From Vibrio sp. Isolate34 (GTDB lineage Bacteria > Pseudomonadota > Gammaproteobacteria > Enterobacterales > Vibrionaceae): DNA of 64,000 nucleotides. The first letter of the stretch is position 1, and every line of letters begins with the position of its first letter. Location of the stretch: contig NZ_JAKEUO010000015.1 in the NCBI RefSeq assembly GCF_022397915.1, positions 78,532 through 142,531 of the forward strand, written 5' to 3'. The position numbers and the translations under genes are program-made. Of the stretch, positions 16,388-25,053 are shown piece by piece. Under the pieces are notes generated by a model. It was given only the letters and a program-made list of their open reading frames with translations. It made no database searches and was not told the origin of the DNA.

Positions 16388-16420
16388 TAATTATTTTATT
16401 AAGAAAGCAAAGAGGACGAC

Positions 16421-16669
16421 ATGGTAACCATTCGTTTGGCACGTCACGGTGCAAAGAAGCGCCCATTCTATCAAATCGTAGTTGCGGATAGCCGTAACGC
16501 TGCAACTGGCCGTTTCATCGAGAAAGTAGGTTTCTTTAACCCTACAGCTCAAGGTCAAGAAGAAGGTCTACGTCTAGACCTAGATCGTGTTAACCACTGG
16601 GTTGGTCAAGGCGCATCTCTATCTGATCGTGTAGCTAAGCTAGTTAAAGACGCTCAAAAAGCGGCTTAA
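16421..16669 (+). CDS. rpsP: 30S ribosomal protein S16 (bS16)
   Basis: An 82-residue small-subunit protein that begins MVTIRLARHGAKKRPFYQIV, the family signature, and helps fold the 5' domain of 16S rRNA. AGAGGACG lies just upstream of the ATG. It is the first gene of the rpsP-rimM-trmD-rplS operon. Confidence 0.98.
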   Translation: MVTIRLARHGAKKRPFYQIVVADSRNAATGRFIEKVGFFNPTAQGQEEGLRLDLDRVNHWVGQGASLSDRVAKLVKDAQKAA

Positions 16670-16693
16670 TTCTTTTTTAAAGAGAAATAGCTT

Positions 16694-17248
16694 ATGTCGA
16701 TGAAGGGTAAAGAAACAATGAGCAAGCAAGACGAAAAAATTGTTATGGGCAAGTTTGGTGCTACCTATGGCATTCGTGGCTGGCTTAAAGTTTTTTCCTA
16801 CACAGACAATGCTGAGAGCATATTTGATTACTCCCCTTGGTACGTTAACCAAAAGGGGAAGTGGGTTGAATTCAAAGTAGAAAGCTGGAAACGTCATAAC
16901 AAAGGTATGGTGTGTAAGCTGGAAGGTTTTGAGATCCGCGAGGACGCTCATGTACTGACCAACTTTGAAATTGCAGTAGACCCTGCTTCGTTACCTGAAT
17001 TGTCAGAAGAGGAATTCTACTGGCGTGAATTGTTTGGTATGCAAGTTGTAACCACTAAAGGTTACGATCTAGGTGTTGTTACAGACATGCTAGAAACTGG
17101 CTCAAACGATGTTCTAGTAATCAAAGCAAATCTTAAAGATGCTTTCGGACAAAAGGAACGGTTAGTACCGTACCTTGAAGAGCAAGTGATCAAGAAAGTT
17201 GATCGCGAAGCTCAACGGATCGAAGTTGACTGGGATCCTGGATTCTAA
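16694..17248 (+). CDS. rimM: 16S rRNA processing protein RimM
   Basis: Assists late maturation of the 30S head and binds S19. The 184-residue protein has an N-terminal RimM domain (with GKFGATYGIRGWLKVFSYTD near residues 17-36) and a C-terminal PRC-barrel domain near residues 105-180. The ATG at 16694 follows AGAGAAA. An in-frame ATG at 16718 is possible and would still leave the conserved domain intact. It is 24 bases after rpsP. Confidence 0.96.
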   Translation: MSMKGKETMSKQDEKIVMGKFGATYGIRGWLKVFSYTDNAESIFDYSPWYVNQKGKWVEFKVESWKRHNKGMVCKLEGFEIREDAHVLTNFEIAVDPASLPELSEEEFYWRELFGMQVVTTKGYDLGVVTDMLETGSNDVLVIKANLKDAFGQKERLVPYLEEQVIKKVDREAQRIEVDWDPGF

Positions 17249-17275
17249 CTTTAAAATCATAGAGCGAGAGAACAC

Positions 17276-18016
17276 ATGTGGGTTGGCGTAATTAGCCTAT
17301 TTCCTGAAATGTTCCGTTCAGTTACTGATTTTGGAGTAACGGGTCAAGCGGTAAAGAAAGGTCTTTTATCTATTGAGACATGGAATCCTCGTGATTTCAC
17401 TCATGATAAACATCGCACTGTTGATGACAGACCTTACGGTGGTGGTCCTGGCATGTTAATGATGGTTCAGCCTTTGCGCGACGCTATCCAAACTGCCAAG
17501 CAAGCATCACCGGGAAAGACGAAAGTTATCTATCTTTCACCTCAAGGTCGTAAACTCGACCAGAAAGGTGTTGAAGAGCTGGCAACAAACGAGAATTTAC
17601 TTCTTATTTGTGGTCGCTATGAAGGGGTAGATGAGCGCATAATTCAATCTGAAGTTGACGAAGAATGGTCGATTGGAGATTTTGTGATGACGGGTGGCGA
17701 GCTGCCAGCCATGACGCTGATTGATTCAGTATCTCGGTTTGTTCCGGGTGTACTTGGAGATTTCGCTTCAGCAGAAGAAGATTCTTTTGCAAATGGCTTG
17801 CTAGATTGTCCCCATTATACGCGCCCTGAGGTTCTAGACGATAAAGATGTGCCATCGGTACTCAAGTCTGGAAACCATAAGGTCATTCGTCGCTGGCGAT
17901 TAAAACAATCGTTGGGCCGAACTTGGCTAAGAAGACCAGAACTCCTGGAAAACCTAGCTCTGACTGACGAACAGGAACAATTACTGGCTGAATTCATTAA
18001 AGAGCAACGCTCTTAA
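17276..18016 (+). CDS. trmD: tRNA (guanine-37-N1)-methyltransferase
   Basis: Methylates G37 next to the anticodon using S-adenosylmethionine, which prevents +1 frameshifting. At 246 residues it has the usual length. The SPOUT knot is visible: LSPQGRKLDQKGVEELA near residues 87-103, CGRYEGVDERI near 112-122 and SIGDFVMTGGELPA near 132-145. GAGCGAGAG precedes the ATG. It acts as a dimer in the cytosol. It is 27 bases after rimM. Confidence 0.98.
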   Translation: MWVGVISLFPEMFRSVTDFGVTGQAVKKGLLSIETWNPRDFTHDKHRTVDDRPYGGGPGMLMMVQPLRDAIQTAKQASPGKTKVIYLSPQGRKLDQKGVEELATNENLLLICGRYEGVDERIIQSEVDEEWSIGDFVMTGGELPAMTLIDSVSRFVPGVLGDFASAEEDSFANGLLDCPHYTRPEVLDDKDVPSVLKSGNHKVIRRWRLKQSLGRTWLRRPELLENLALTDEQEQLLAEFIKEQRS

Positions 18017-18075
18017 CGAAAAGCAAGCAGTAACCTATTAAATTTAGTATCAGTTTATTCTAGGAATTTATACAA

Positions 18076-18429
18076 ATGAGCAACATCATTAAGGCTCTTG
18101 AAGAAGAGCAACTAAAATCAGACCTTCCTAAATTCGCACCAGGTGACACTGTTGTAGTTCAGGTTAAGGTAAAAGAAGGTGACCGTGAGCGTCTACAGGC
18201 TTTCGAAGGCGTTGTAATCGCTATTCGTAACCGTGGTCTACACTCTGCATTCACAGTTCGTAAGATCTCGAACGGTGAAGGTGTAGAGCGTGCGTTCCAA
18301 ACTCACTCTCCAATGGTTGATAGCATCGAAGTTAAACGCCGTGGTGCAGTACGTCGTGCCAAGTTGTACTACCTACGTGAGCGTTCTGGTAAGTCAGCTC
18401 GTATTAAAGAGAAACTTGCTAAGAAGTAA
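18076..18429 (+). CDS. rplS: 50S ribosomal protein L19 (bL19)
   Basis: A 117-residue protein at the 30S-50S interface. It carries the family pattern PKFAPGDTVVVQVKVKEGDR near residues 19-38 and a basic C-terminal tail ending LAKK. AGGAATTT lies before the ATG. It is the last gene of the operon and is followed by a strong terminator. Confidence 0.98.
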   Translation: MSNIIKALEEEQLKSDLPKFAPGDTVVVQVKVKEGDRERLQAFEGVVIAIRNRGLHSAFTVRKISNGEGVERAFQTHSPMVDSIEVKRRGAVRRAKLYYLRERSGKSARIKEKLAKK

Positions 18430-18450
18430 TTCTTTTTGCATTCTATCGAT

Positions 18451-18480
18451 AAAAGCGGAGCCATTTGGCTCCGCTTTTTT
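18451..18480 (+). terminator. Terminator of the rpsP operon
   Basis: AAAAGCGGAGCC and GGCTCCGCTTTTTT form a stem of about 12 bp with an ATTT loop and a T-run. Confidence 0.93.
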
Positions 18481-18650
18481 GTGCCTGCTATTTGGTGCTT
18501 TGAAAACCAGAGAGCCCCAACTCTCTCGTTCCTCACTTTTGGGGATTATGATTGGAGAGCAGGGAATATGCCTGATATAAAAAAGGTAAGCGAAAGAGGC
18601 TTTATGCAGTCGGCTTGATCAATAGAGCTAAGTAAACCCTAAGAACCGTC

Positions 18651-18684
18651 ATTCCCTAGACTGACGAAGGAAGGAGTAGGGAAT
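18651..18684. repeat. Short palindromic intergenic repeat
   Basis: ATTCCCTA and TAGGGAAT (18651-18658 and 18677-18684) frame GACTGACGAAGGAAGGAG. This pattern resembles a family of short repeats that I recall as common between vibrio genes. The surrounding gap 18481-18713 holds no gene that I can support. Confidence 0.5.
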
Positions 18685-18713
18685 CTCTTATAGCATTACC
18701 AAACTATCGACAA

Positions 18714-18745
18714 TAAAAAAGGATTGACGCAAAACGCCAATCCTT
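18714..18745 (-). terminator. Terminator of the yacG transcript
   Basis: Read on the minus strand, AAGGATTG pairs with CAATCCTT (with CG/CG inside) and is followed by a run of T residues (A-run at 18714-18720 on the plus strand). Confidence 0.85.
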
Positions 18746-18757
18746 CAATCATTTTTC

Positions 18758-18806
18758 CGAATCTCGAATCTCGAATCTCGAATCTCGAATCTCGAATCTC
18801 GAATCT
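18758..18806. repeat. Seven tandem copies of CGAATCT
   Basis: A perfect 7-bp tandem repeat, 49 bases long. Its last base is the final base of the yacG stop codon on the minus strand, and its other end lies 12 bases from the yacG terminator. Nothing coding is supported. Confidence 0.97.
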
Positions 18807-19003
18807 TAGTACGGATCTTCCGACCAACCATCGCTATCAGACATGTCTGGTGCGCCAGCGATGCTGTTCTCTTCGTCTGCCCACTCACCAAAATCAATCA
18901 TCTGACATTGCTTGCTGCAAAACGGGCGATGTGGGCTTTGTTCACCCCATTCAACGTCAGTATTACATTGAGGGCATTTAACGATGGTGATTTTCTTCGA
19001 CAT
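18806..19003 (-). CDS. yacG: DNA gyrase inhibitor YacG, zinc-binding
   Basis: A 65-residue zinc protein that in E. coli binds GyrB and blocks DNA binding by gyrase. The four zinc cysteines are present at 10, 13, 29 and 33 (CPQC and CSKQC), and the acidic C-terminal tail is as in the family. It lies 81 bases downstream of zapD on the same strand, and the pilABCD-coaE-zapD-yacG order is conserved in vibrios. Confidence 0.95.
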   Translation of the reverse strand: MSKKITIVKCPQCNTDVEWGEQSPHRPFCSKQCQMIDFGEWADEENSIAGAPDMSDSDGWSEDPY

Positions 19004-19084
19004 AGTGATTCTTAATTTGAGGGGATAATAATAGTGAGTTTAGGCTCGAGTGATCACTCAAGCCAAACGATAAAAGGAAATTAA

Positions 19085-19825
19085 TTAGGAGCAGATGGCC
19101 AATTCAAATTCGATATCTTGAGTACAAGCTTGCCCTGTTTCAAAACTCATGAATTTAACAGCAAAACGGTTCTTATGACCCGAAATCATCGGGTAAGCAC
19201 CGTATTGCATTGGAATTGAGAGGCGAAGGATATTTGCCTCTTCAGCATCGCTCTGGAAGAAGCCAGCACGAGCTATTTGCTCTTTAAAGTGGCCAGTCTC
19301 TCTAGTGAGCTTTAACCATAGCGTTAGCGCTTCATACAGAGGCTGTAGGCTATCCATCCATGCCTTGGCGTCTCTCATTCTCTTATCGAGAGGAAGGTGC
19401 AGCCAATAATGCAGAGCCGGTAAATCAAAGCAGCATGAGCCACCTGGTAGATTAAAGCGCTGGCGAATCGCACTCAGGAAGCGGTCTTCCTTAAGTGATT
19501 GTCCAAAGCGCTCTGCTTGCATCAGCTCGCGATAGATGTTGCCAATATCGGTAAGCAGTGATGTGAGCATCTCTTGATCGACACCTTCAACATCTAACCA
19601 ACTTTTGTAGGTTACACGTTGCTTCTCAATGTCTTTTGCGAGTTCGCTCTTGAGTTGGATCTGTTCGAAGATTTCAATCAGATCAAAGATAGAACGGAAA
19701 AAGAGTTGATACTGTTGAGCATCGGAAAATGTAGAAGACAAGTGTAACTGCCTCAAGAGTGATTCAACTCTTAAGTAGATGCGTGTTTTCTCATTTAGAG
19801 GATGTTCAAATTTGTGGGTGATCAT
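19085..19825 (-). CDS. zapD: Cell division protein ZapD (FtsZ-binding)
   Basis: A cytosolic protein that bundles FtsZ filaments at the division ring. From the ATG at 19825 it is 246 residues and begins MITHKFEHPLNEKTRIYLR, the conserved family start; AAGG lies 8 bases upstream. A start at 19840 would add five residues with no ribosome site. The helical N-terminal part and a beta-rich C-terminal half match ZapD (formerly YacF). It is 26 bases after coaE. Confidence 0.96.
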   Translation of the reverse strand: MITHKFEHPLNEKTRIYLRVESLLRQLHLSSTFSDAQQYQLFFRSIFDLIEIFEQIQLKSELAKDIEKQRVTYKSWLDVEGVDQEMLTSLLTDIGNIYRELMQAERFGQSLKEDRFLSAIRQRFNLPGGSCCFDLPALHYWLHLPLDKRMRDAKAWMDSLQPLYEALTLWLKLTRETGHFKEQIARAGFFQSDAEEANILRLSIPMQYGAYPMISGHKNRFAVKFMSFETGQACTQDIEFELAICS

Positions 19826-19851
19826 CGAGCAAACCTTCATTCAACATTGTT

Positions 19852-20466
19852 CTATTCTGACCCATCTACTGTACTGATTGCCAGATACTTTTGATGTAAA
19901 TCTGTGATTTGAGGCAAAAGTTCTTGGTTTTTAGTATGGTTTTTAATCACGTCATCTGCAACTGCTAAGCGCTGTTCTCTTGAAGCCTGTGATTTTAAAA
20001 TTGACGTTACTTGTTCCCTAGAAACATTATCTCGACTCATCGTACGCTCTATTTGTACTTCAGCTGGAACATCAACGATTAACACGCGATCGGCCATGCC
20101 TTGCATCTGGTTTTCAACCAAGAGCGGTGCGACTAATAAAGCATAAGGAGAGGTGACTTTAGACAAGTCACTGTCAATTTTGTCGCGGATCATTGGGTGG
20201 AGAAGATCATTGAGCCACTGTTTTTCTGTTGGGTCAGAGAAGATGACTTCACGCAACTTGGTTCGGTTTAGTGTTCCATTTTCTAGCAAGATGTCTTCAC
20301 CAAAATGAGCTGTAATCTGATTCAGGCCTTCACTGCCCAATGCGACGACTTCACGTGCCACGATATCAGCATCGACAATATCAATGCCAAAGTGTTCGTT
20401 GAAGAGGTTAGCGACGGTCGTTTTACCACTGGCGATACCGCCACTTAATCCGATAATGATTGCCAT
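19852..20466 (-). CDS. coaE: Dephospho-CoA kinase
   Basis: Phosphorylates dephospho-CoA, the last step of coenzyme A synthesis. The protein of 204 residues starts MAIIIGLSGGIASGKTT, where GGIASGKTT is the P-loop near residues 9-17. LLHPMIR and PLLVE near residues 90-117 are further family motifs. I chose the ATG at 20466, with AGGAA upstream, 2 bases beyond the pilD stop; the longer frame runs into pilD. It is probably translationally coupled to pilD. Confidence 0.96.
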   Translation of the reverse strand: MAIIIGLSGGIASGKTTVANLFNEHFGIDIVDADIVAREVVALGSEGLNQITAHFGEDILLENGTLNRTKLREVIFSDPTEKQWLNDLLHPMIRDKIDSDLSKVTSPYALLVAPLLVENQMQGMADRVLIVDVPAEVQIERTMSRDNVSREQVTSILKSQASREQRLAVADDVIKNHTKNQELLPQITDLHQKYLAISTVDGSE

Positions 20467-20468
20467 GG

Positions 20469-21338
20469 TTACATTCCTAGTACAGAAGTTAAATACCAAC
20501 CCATGATGTCGTTACCCCACATCAAGCTAACCCAGCCTGCGATGGCAAGATAAGGTCCAAATGGAAAGGCTTTATCGATGCCTTGCTGTTTCAAGCGCAG
20601 CTGAATCAAACCGAAAACCAAACCAACAAGTGACGATAAAAGGATGATCATTGGTAGATGCTGCCAACCCAGCCATGCACCAAGTGCCGCCAGCAGTTTG
20701 AAGTCGCCGTAACCCATGCCTTCTTTGCCAGTTAGCAGCTTAAACAGCCAGTACACTGACCATAGGGCTAGGTAGCCTGCCATAGCGCCAACCACAGAGT
20801 CTTGAAGTGATACAGGGCTGATATTAAACAGAGCTAACGCAATACCAAACCAAACCAAAGGTAAGGTGATTTGATCAGGCAGCAGCATGGTATCGAGATC
20901 GATAAAGGTCGCCGTAATCAGTGCGAAGGTGAAAAAGATCAGCGCAATAGCGTAGAAACCAAAACCAAAGTGGCTCGCGACTACGGTACAAAGGATTGCA
21001 GTAAGCAGTTCAACCAAAGGGTAGCGAGCACTGATTGGGTTCGCACAACTGTGACATTTACCCTTTAAGAACAACCAGCTTAATACTGGGATATTGTCGA
21101 TGATTCTTAATTGGGTTTCACATTTCGGACAAGTCGAACGTGGAATGCTCAGGTTAAATTTCCCTTTAGGTGCCGGGATTTTATATTGAGAGAAATACTC
21201 CGAGCACTCTTGTTGCCATTCACGTTCCATCATAATCGGTAAGCGGTGTATGACGACGTTGAGGAAGCTGCCAATAAGAAGGCTAAAAATGAAAGCTAAT
21301 ACGGGGAATAGCCAAGGATAGTAGTGAAATACTTCCAT
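20469..21338 (-). CDS. pilD: Prepilin peptidase / N-methyltransferase
   Basis: An inner-membrane aspartyl protease that cuts leader peptides from type IV pilins and pseudopilins (here PilA) and methylates the new N-terminus. From the ATG at 21338 it is 289 residues. The cytosolic loop has two CxxC pairs (CPKC, CHSC), and the catalytic aspartates lie in FIDLDTMLLPD and GMGYGDFKLL. AAAGGA precedes the start by 5 bases. In vibrios PilD also processes type II secretion pseudopilins. It is the last of the pilABCD genes. Confidence 0.97.
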   Translation of the reverse strand: MEVFHYYPWLFPVLAFIFSLLIGSFLNVVIHRLPIMMEREWQQECSEYFSQYKIPAPKGKFNLSIPRSTCPKCETQLRIIDNIPVLSWLFLKGKCHSCANPISARYPLVELLTAILCTVVASHFGFGFYAIALIFFTFALITATFIDLDTMLLPDQITLPLVWFGIALALFNISPVSLQDSVVGAMAGYLALWSVYWLFKLLTGKEGMGYGDFKLLAALGAWLGWQHLPMIILLSSLVGLVFGLIQLRLKQQGIDKAFPFGPYLAIAGWVSLMWGNDIMGWYLTSVLGM

Positions 21339-21405
21339 AGTGTCCTTTACCACTTGATCTATATGAGCAGAAGTTTGCTACTCATGGGTGTTTAGTTGCT
21401 TTTGG

Positions 21406-22635
21406 CTATCCTAACACACTCATAAGATTAAAGATCGGTAAGTACATCGCAACCACAAGCCCGCCAACAACCGTCCCCAAAAATACGATGATCAATGGCT
21501 CTAGGATCTTGCCCAGATTATCGACGGTGTTGTCGACTTCAAACTCGTAAATCGAGGCCACTTTATTCAGCATATCGTCAAGGTTGCCTGACTCCTCTCC
21601 AATCATCACCATCTGCAACACCATCTCGGGGAAGGCATTGGTATTACGCATTGCAATGTACATCGGCATTCCAGCTGCAGTTTCACGGTGAACCTCAATA
21701 ACCGCCGATTCATAATGCAAATTGCCTGCGGTTTTGGCGGTGGTTTTAAGGCTCATGAGAATCGGAATACCAGAACTAAAACTGGTTGATAAGGTGCGGC
21801 TGAATTTCGCGATAGAGGCTTTGGCCATCACACCACCAAGCACCGGAAATCGTAACCCTAAGCGACTGGCTGATAATCGAATCGAGTAAGACCGCTGACA
21901 CAGTTGATGGATCATTAGCGCTATAAATCCAATGCCCACAGCGGCATAAAAACTGTAAGCCTGCATCCAATGAGAAAGATGAAGAACTTGTTGGGTAAAC
22001 CAAGGAAGATCGGCGCCAAACCCTGAAAACATAGATTCAAATTCGGGAATAACCATGGTCAGCATTAGGTAAGAGACAGTCAGTGCAACAATGACCACCA
22101 TCGCAGGGTAAATAAGTGCTTTTATAACCTTAGACTTTAGCTGTTCACTCTTTTCTCGATAAGTTGCTAAGCGTTCAAATACTTGTGCAAGGTTGCCTGA
22201 TAGTTCACCTGTGGCGACTAAATCAGTGTAGAGGTCATCAAAGTGGCGGCTTGCGGTTCGCATCGCTTTTGATATAGGCGTTCCTGCTTCTACACCTTTA
22301 CTGATATGCGAGAGGATGGACTTCATTTCAGCTTTGCGATGGTTGTCGGAGACTAACTTAATAGCCTGCACGATAGGCACACCAGTAGCCAACATAGTCG
22401 CAAGTTGTCGAGTTAAAATAGTGATGTCTTTGGGTTTTACACGGTGTGTTAAACGAGTCAGTGTAGAGATGCTTTTCTTTTTGATTTTCTTGATTTGAAT
22501 GTGCTGATCTTTGAGCTTTTCTCGCACCTCTAATTCGGTGAGTGCTAAGGTTTGCCCTGACACTTTCTTACCTGAGCTATTAATGCCTTTCCAATGATAG
22601 CTTTTTAGTTGGGATTGCTTGGACTTACTGCTCAT
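21406..22635 (-). CDS. pilC: Type IV pilus inner membrane platform protein
   Basis: A 409-residue protein with two GspF/T2SF domains (about residues 75-195 and 280-400), each followed by membrane segments. It forms the platform on which the PilB ATPase acts during pilus extension. The ITILTRQLATMLATGVPI and EESGNLDDMLNKVA segments are typical of the family. The start lies 15 bases after pilB. Confidence 0.97.
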   Translation of the reverse strand: MSSKSKQSQLKSYHWKGINSSGKKVSGQTLALTELEVREKLKDQHIQIKKIKKKSISTLTRLTHRVKPKDITILTRQLATMLATGVPIVQAIKLVSDNHRKAEMKSILSHISKGVEAGTPISKAMRTASRHFDDLYTDLVATGELSGNLAQVFERLATYREKSEQLKSKVIKALIYPAMVVIVALTVSYLMLTMVIPEFESMFSGFGADLPWFTQQVLHLSHWMQAYSFYAAVGIGFIALMIHQLCQRSYSIRLSASRLGLRFPVLGGVMAKASIAKFSRTLSTSFSSGIPILMSLKTTAKTAGNLHYESAVIEVHRETAAGMPMYIAMRNTNAFPEMVLQMVMIGEESGNLDDMLNKVASIYEFEVDNTVDNLGKILEPLIIVFLGTVVGGLVVAMYLPIFNLMSVLG

Positions 22636-22650
22636 TGGTGCTCCATTGAG

Positions 22651-24336
22651 TTAAATGTACAGAACACGTTGTAGCTCTTGATAGCTGGTGGTACCTTCAA
22701 GCAGTTTATCTAGACCAGATTCTTGCAATGTTCGCATGCCTTCTCGGCGAGCGAGATCTTCAATCGCTAACGCATTAGGTTTGTTAATTAGGCTGTTTTT
22801 AAGTTTGTCGGTAAATGGCATCACTTCATAGATACCAACACGACCGGAGTACCCTTGATTGCACTCATTACAGCCTTGAGTGTTGGCTTTGTAGATAGTT
22901 TGGTTATTGGGGATAGAGTGACGCAGATAAATATCTGGTGAATCGTCTTCAGCTTTACAGTGGTTACATAAGCGTCTCGCAAGACGTTGAGCAATGATCA
23001 AGCTCAAAGACGAAGCAAGGTTAAAGGGTTCTATCCCCATGTGAGCGAGTCGCGTTACGGTTTCAGCTGCAGAGTTGGTGTGGAGTGTAGAAAGCACCAA
23101 GTGACCGGTCTGCGATGCTTTGATCGCGATCTCTGCCGTTTCTAGATCTCGGATCTCACCGACCATCACCACATCAGGATCTTGTCGTAAAAACGATCTC
23201 AATGCTTCCGCGAACCCAAAGCCGATCTTAGGCGTGACCTGTACTTGATTGATACCACACAGGTTAATCTCTACCGGATCTTCGGCTGTGGAAATATTAC
23301 GTTCTGTGGTATTCAGTACTCGAAGCCCAGTATAAAGAGACACGGTTTTGCCACTGCCGGTTGGCCCTGTCATTAAGATCATTCCTTGTGGGCGTTTCAA
23401 GGCATTAAGGTAGAGGGCTTTTTGATCTTCACTGTAGCCAAGCTTGTCGATATCGAGATTGGCCGCACTACTATCAAGCAGTCGCAGTACTATCTTTTCC
23501 CCCCATAAGGTCGGCAGTGTTGATACACGCATATCAATCGCGAGCTCATCATTCAAGCGGAGCTTAATGCGTCCATCTTGTGGTAAGCGACGTTCGGCAA
23601 TATCCAGTTTGGCGAGAATCTTCAAACGAGCAGATAAACGGCGACTTAAATGGGAAGCGGGCTGCTGTATCTCAACTAATATGCCATCACAACGTAGTCG
23701 CACACGGTAGTGTTCTTCGTAAGGTTCAAAGTGGATATCGGAAGCACCTTTCCGTACCGCATCGACCAGTATCTGGTTGATAAAGCGGCTAACGGGTGAG
23801 TCGTCTTGGCTGAGGTCTTCAATTGAAGTCATCTCATCGTCAGAAACTTCAACTAGGTTGGCGAGTTCGTCTTGGGTGATTTCTTTTCGTTTGGAGCCTT
23901 GCCCGGAAATAGAACGGCCATACAATTTTCGTATTGCTCCCTCTAATTCTGCGTAGTTAGCGACAACAAGCTCTATCTGCAATCCAGTCGCGAACCGGAA
24001 ATCATCTTCGGCTTGTAAATCGGTCGGGTCGGCGGAAGCAAGTGTGAGCGTCGAGCTCGAGACTGAAATAGGGATAGCGTGATACTTGGTGATCAGCTCA
24101 CGAAGCCCTAATTGGTCGCACAAGACTTCATAGTCAATGTTGGCAAGCTGAACTAACGGCAAACCGAAAATGGCTTGAATATTATGTGCGAGACTCTCGC
24201 TGGTGAATAAATCAAGAACGAGTAAAGCTTCAGGTGTTGATATACCTGAAGCATGTATGTGTTCCGCAACGGCTTGTTCTTGAGTCAGGCTAAGTAAGTC
24301 AGCCTGACGAAGAACTGTTGGGAGGTTGGTTAGCAT
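22651..24336 (-). CDS. pilB: Type IV pilus assembly ATPase PilB
   Basis: The hexameric ATPase that powers pilus extension. The 561-residue protein has an N-terminal T2SSE_N region, a Walker A motif GPTGSGKT near residue 320, an Asp box/Walker B segment DPDVVMVGEIRD near 383-394, a His box, and a zinc tetrad (CNHC and CNEC) near residues 450-490. It begins 6 bases after the pilA stop. The vibrio PilB supports chitin-regulated pili used in DNA uptake. Confidence 0.97.
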   Translation of the reverse strand: MLTNLPTVLRQADLLSLTQEQAVAEHIHASGISTPEALLVLDLFTSESLAHNIQAIFGLPLVQLANIDYEVLCDQLGLRELITKYHAIPISVSSSTLTLASADPTDLQAEDDFRFATGLQIELVVANYAELEGAIRKLYGRSISGQGSKRKEITQDELANLVEVSDDEMTSIEDLSQDDSPVSRFINQILVDAVRKGASDIHFEPYEEHYRVRLRCDGILVEIQQPASHLSRRLSARLKILAKLDIAERRLPQDGRIKLRLNDELAIDMRVSTLPTLWGEKIVLRLLDSSAANLDIDKLGYSEDQKALYLNALKRPQGMILMTGPTGSGKTVSLYTGLRVLNTTERNISTAEDPVEINLCGINQVQVTPKIGFGFAEALRSFLRQDPDVVMVGEIRDLETAEIAIKASQTGHLVLSTLHTNSAAETVTRLAHMGIEPFNLASSLSLIIAQRLARRLCNHCKAEDDSPDIYLRHSIPNNQTIYKANTQGCNECNQGYSGRVGIYEVMPFTDKLKNSLINKPNALAIEDLARREGMRTLQESGLDKLLEGTTSYQELQRVLYI

Positions 24337-24342
24337 TGAATA

Positions 24343-24798
24343 TTATAGTTTACAGTTTTTTGGTAATAGAGCGTCCTCGACACCATCTGTTGCATGACTA
24401 TCACATTCCCATTCGCCATCCCCTGTGCGACCTAATACGAAAACTTTTTCATGTAGAATGGTGCTAACTCCAGAGCTTGCAAATGTAAAGACGATAGTGC
24501 CAACACCTGCTGATGCGTCAGGCTCAAATGTAATCGCTCCAACTGGTATCTTTGATGGGACACCTAGTTCAGCGGTTAAGCTATTAGCAGGAAAAGCCCC
24601 GTTTTCCGCGGTATAAGCCTCTACATTGGTTTTTATGCCTGTCATTGTGGCTAAGGCTGATGCAACTTCTGCCTTGGCTACATATTTTTGATATTGAGGA
24701 ATGGCAATCGCAGAAAGGACTCCAATCACAGCCACTACAATCATCAATTCAATTAAGGTAAAACCTTTCTGATTTGTTCTTTTGTTCTTGTTATTCAT
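24343..24798 (-). CDS. pilA: Type IV major pilin PilA
   Basis: A 151-residue prepilin with a 12-residue leader ending in Gly, cut before Phe13 (QKG/FTLIE). Glu17 is the conserved Glu5 of the mature pilin. The hydrophobic N-terminal helix follows, then a variable globular domain with a C-terminal disulfide loop (CDSHATDGVEDALLPKNC). In V. cholerae the orthologue forms the chitin-induced competence pilus. The pilin head is expected to vary between strains. Confidence 0.97.
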   Translation of the reverse strand: MNNKNKRTNQKGFTLIELMIVVAVIGVLSAIAIPQYQKYVAKAEVASALATMTGIKTNVEAYTAENGAFPANSLTAELGVPSKIPVGAITFEPDASAGVGTIVFTFASSGVSTILHEKVFVLGRTGDGEWECDSHATDGVEDALLPKNCKL

Positions 24799-24825
24799 TG
24801 TCTAATTCCATTCTTTAGTTTGTTT

Positions 24826-24839
24826 CAGTGCAAGCACTG
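24826..24839. promoter_or_regulatory. Inverted repeat upstream of pilA
   Basis: CAGTGC-AA-GCACTG, a perfect 6-bp inverted repeat, lies 28 bases upstream of the pilA start. It could be an operator or a leader hairpin; I cannot name a regulator. The gap 24840-24993 shows nothing else that I can support. Confidence 0.3.
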
Positions 24840-24993
24840 GTTGGTAGAGAGAATAGAAGTCGAGGTGGGGAAGTGGAATGGTGTTCAGGTGTGGTCGCGA
24901 GTGGTTTTGTATTTATTAGTGTGGTGTTTCATATAGCGCGCAAATTTATGCGATCAACTTAAATAACTGCTTGAAATACTGACAATTAAGGTA

Positions 24994-25025
24994 ATAAAAA
25001 AGGCACTGTCATTAACAGTGCCTTT
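24994..25025 (-). terminator. Terminator of nadC
   Basis: On the minus strand AAAGGCACTG pairs with CAGTGCCTTT around a 7-base loop, followed by a T-run. It separates nadC from pilA. Confidence 0.92.
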
Positions 25026-25053
25026 AGCGATAACTTATTTATTATTCAGTAAA

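Noticed and set aside
24826..24842. Sigma-54 promoter before pilA (GCTTGCA on the minus strand)
   Set aside because: There is no GG at the -24 position, so the pattern is incomplete.
24930..24965. Possible CRP-S site upstream of pilA (ATGCGATC half)
   Set aside because: Only one half fits; the partner half matches too few positions. Regulation of pilA by CRP and TfoX is known in V. cholerae, but I cannot show a site here.
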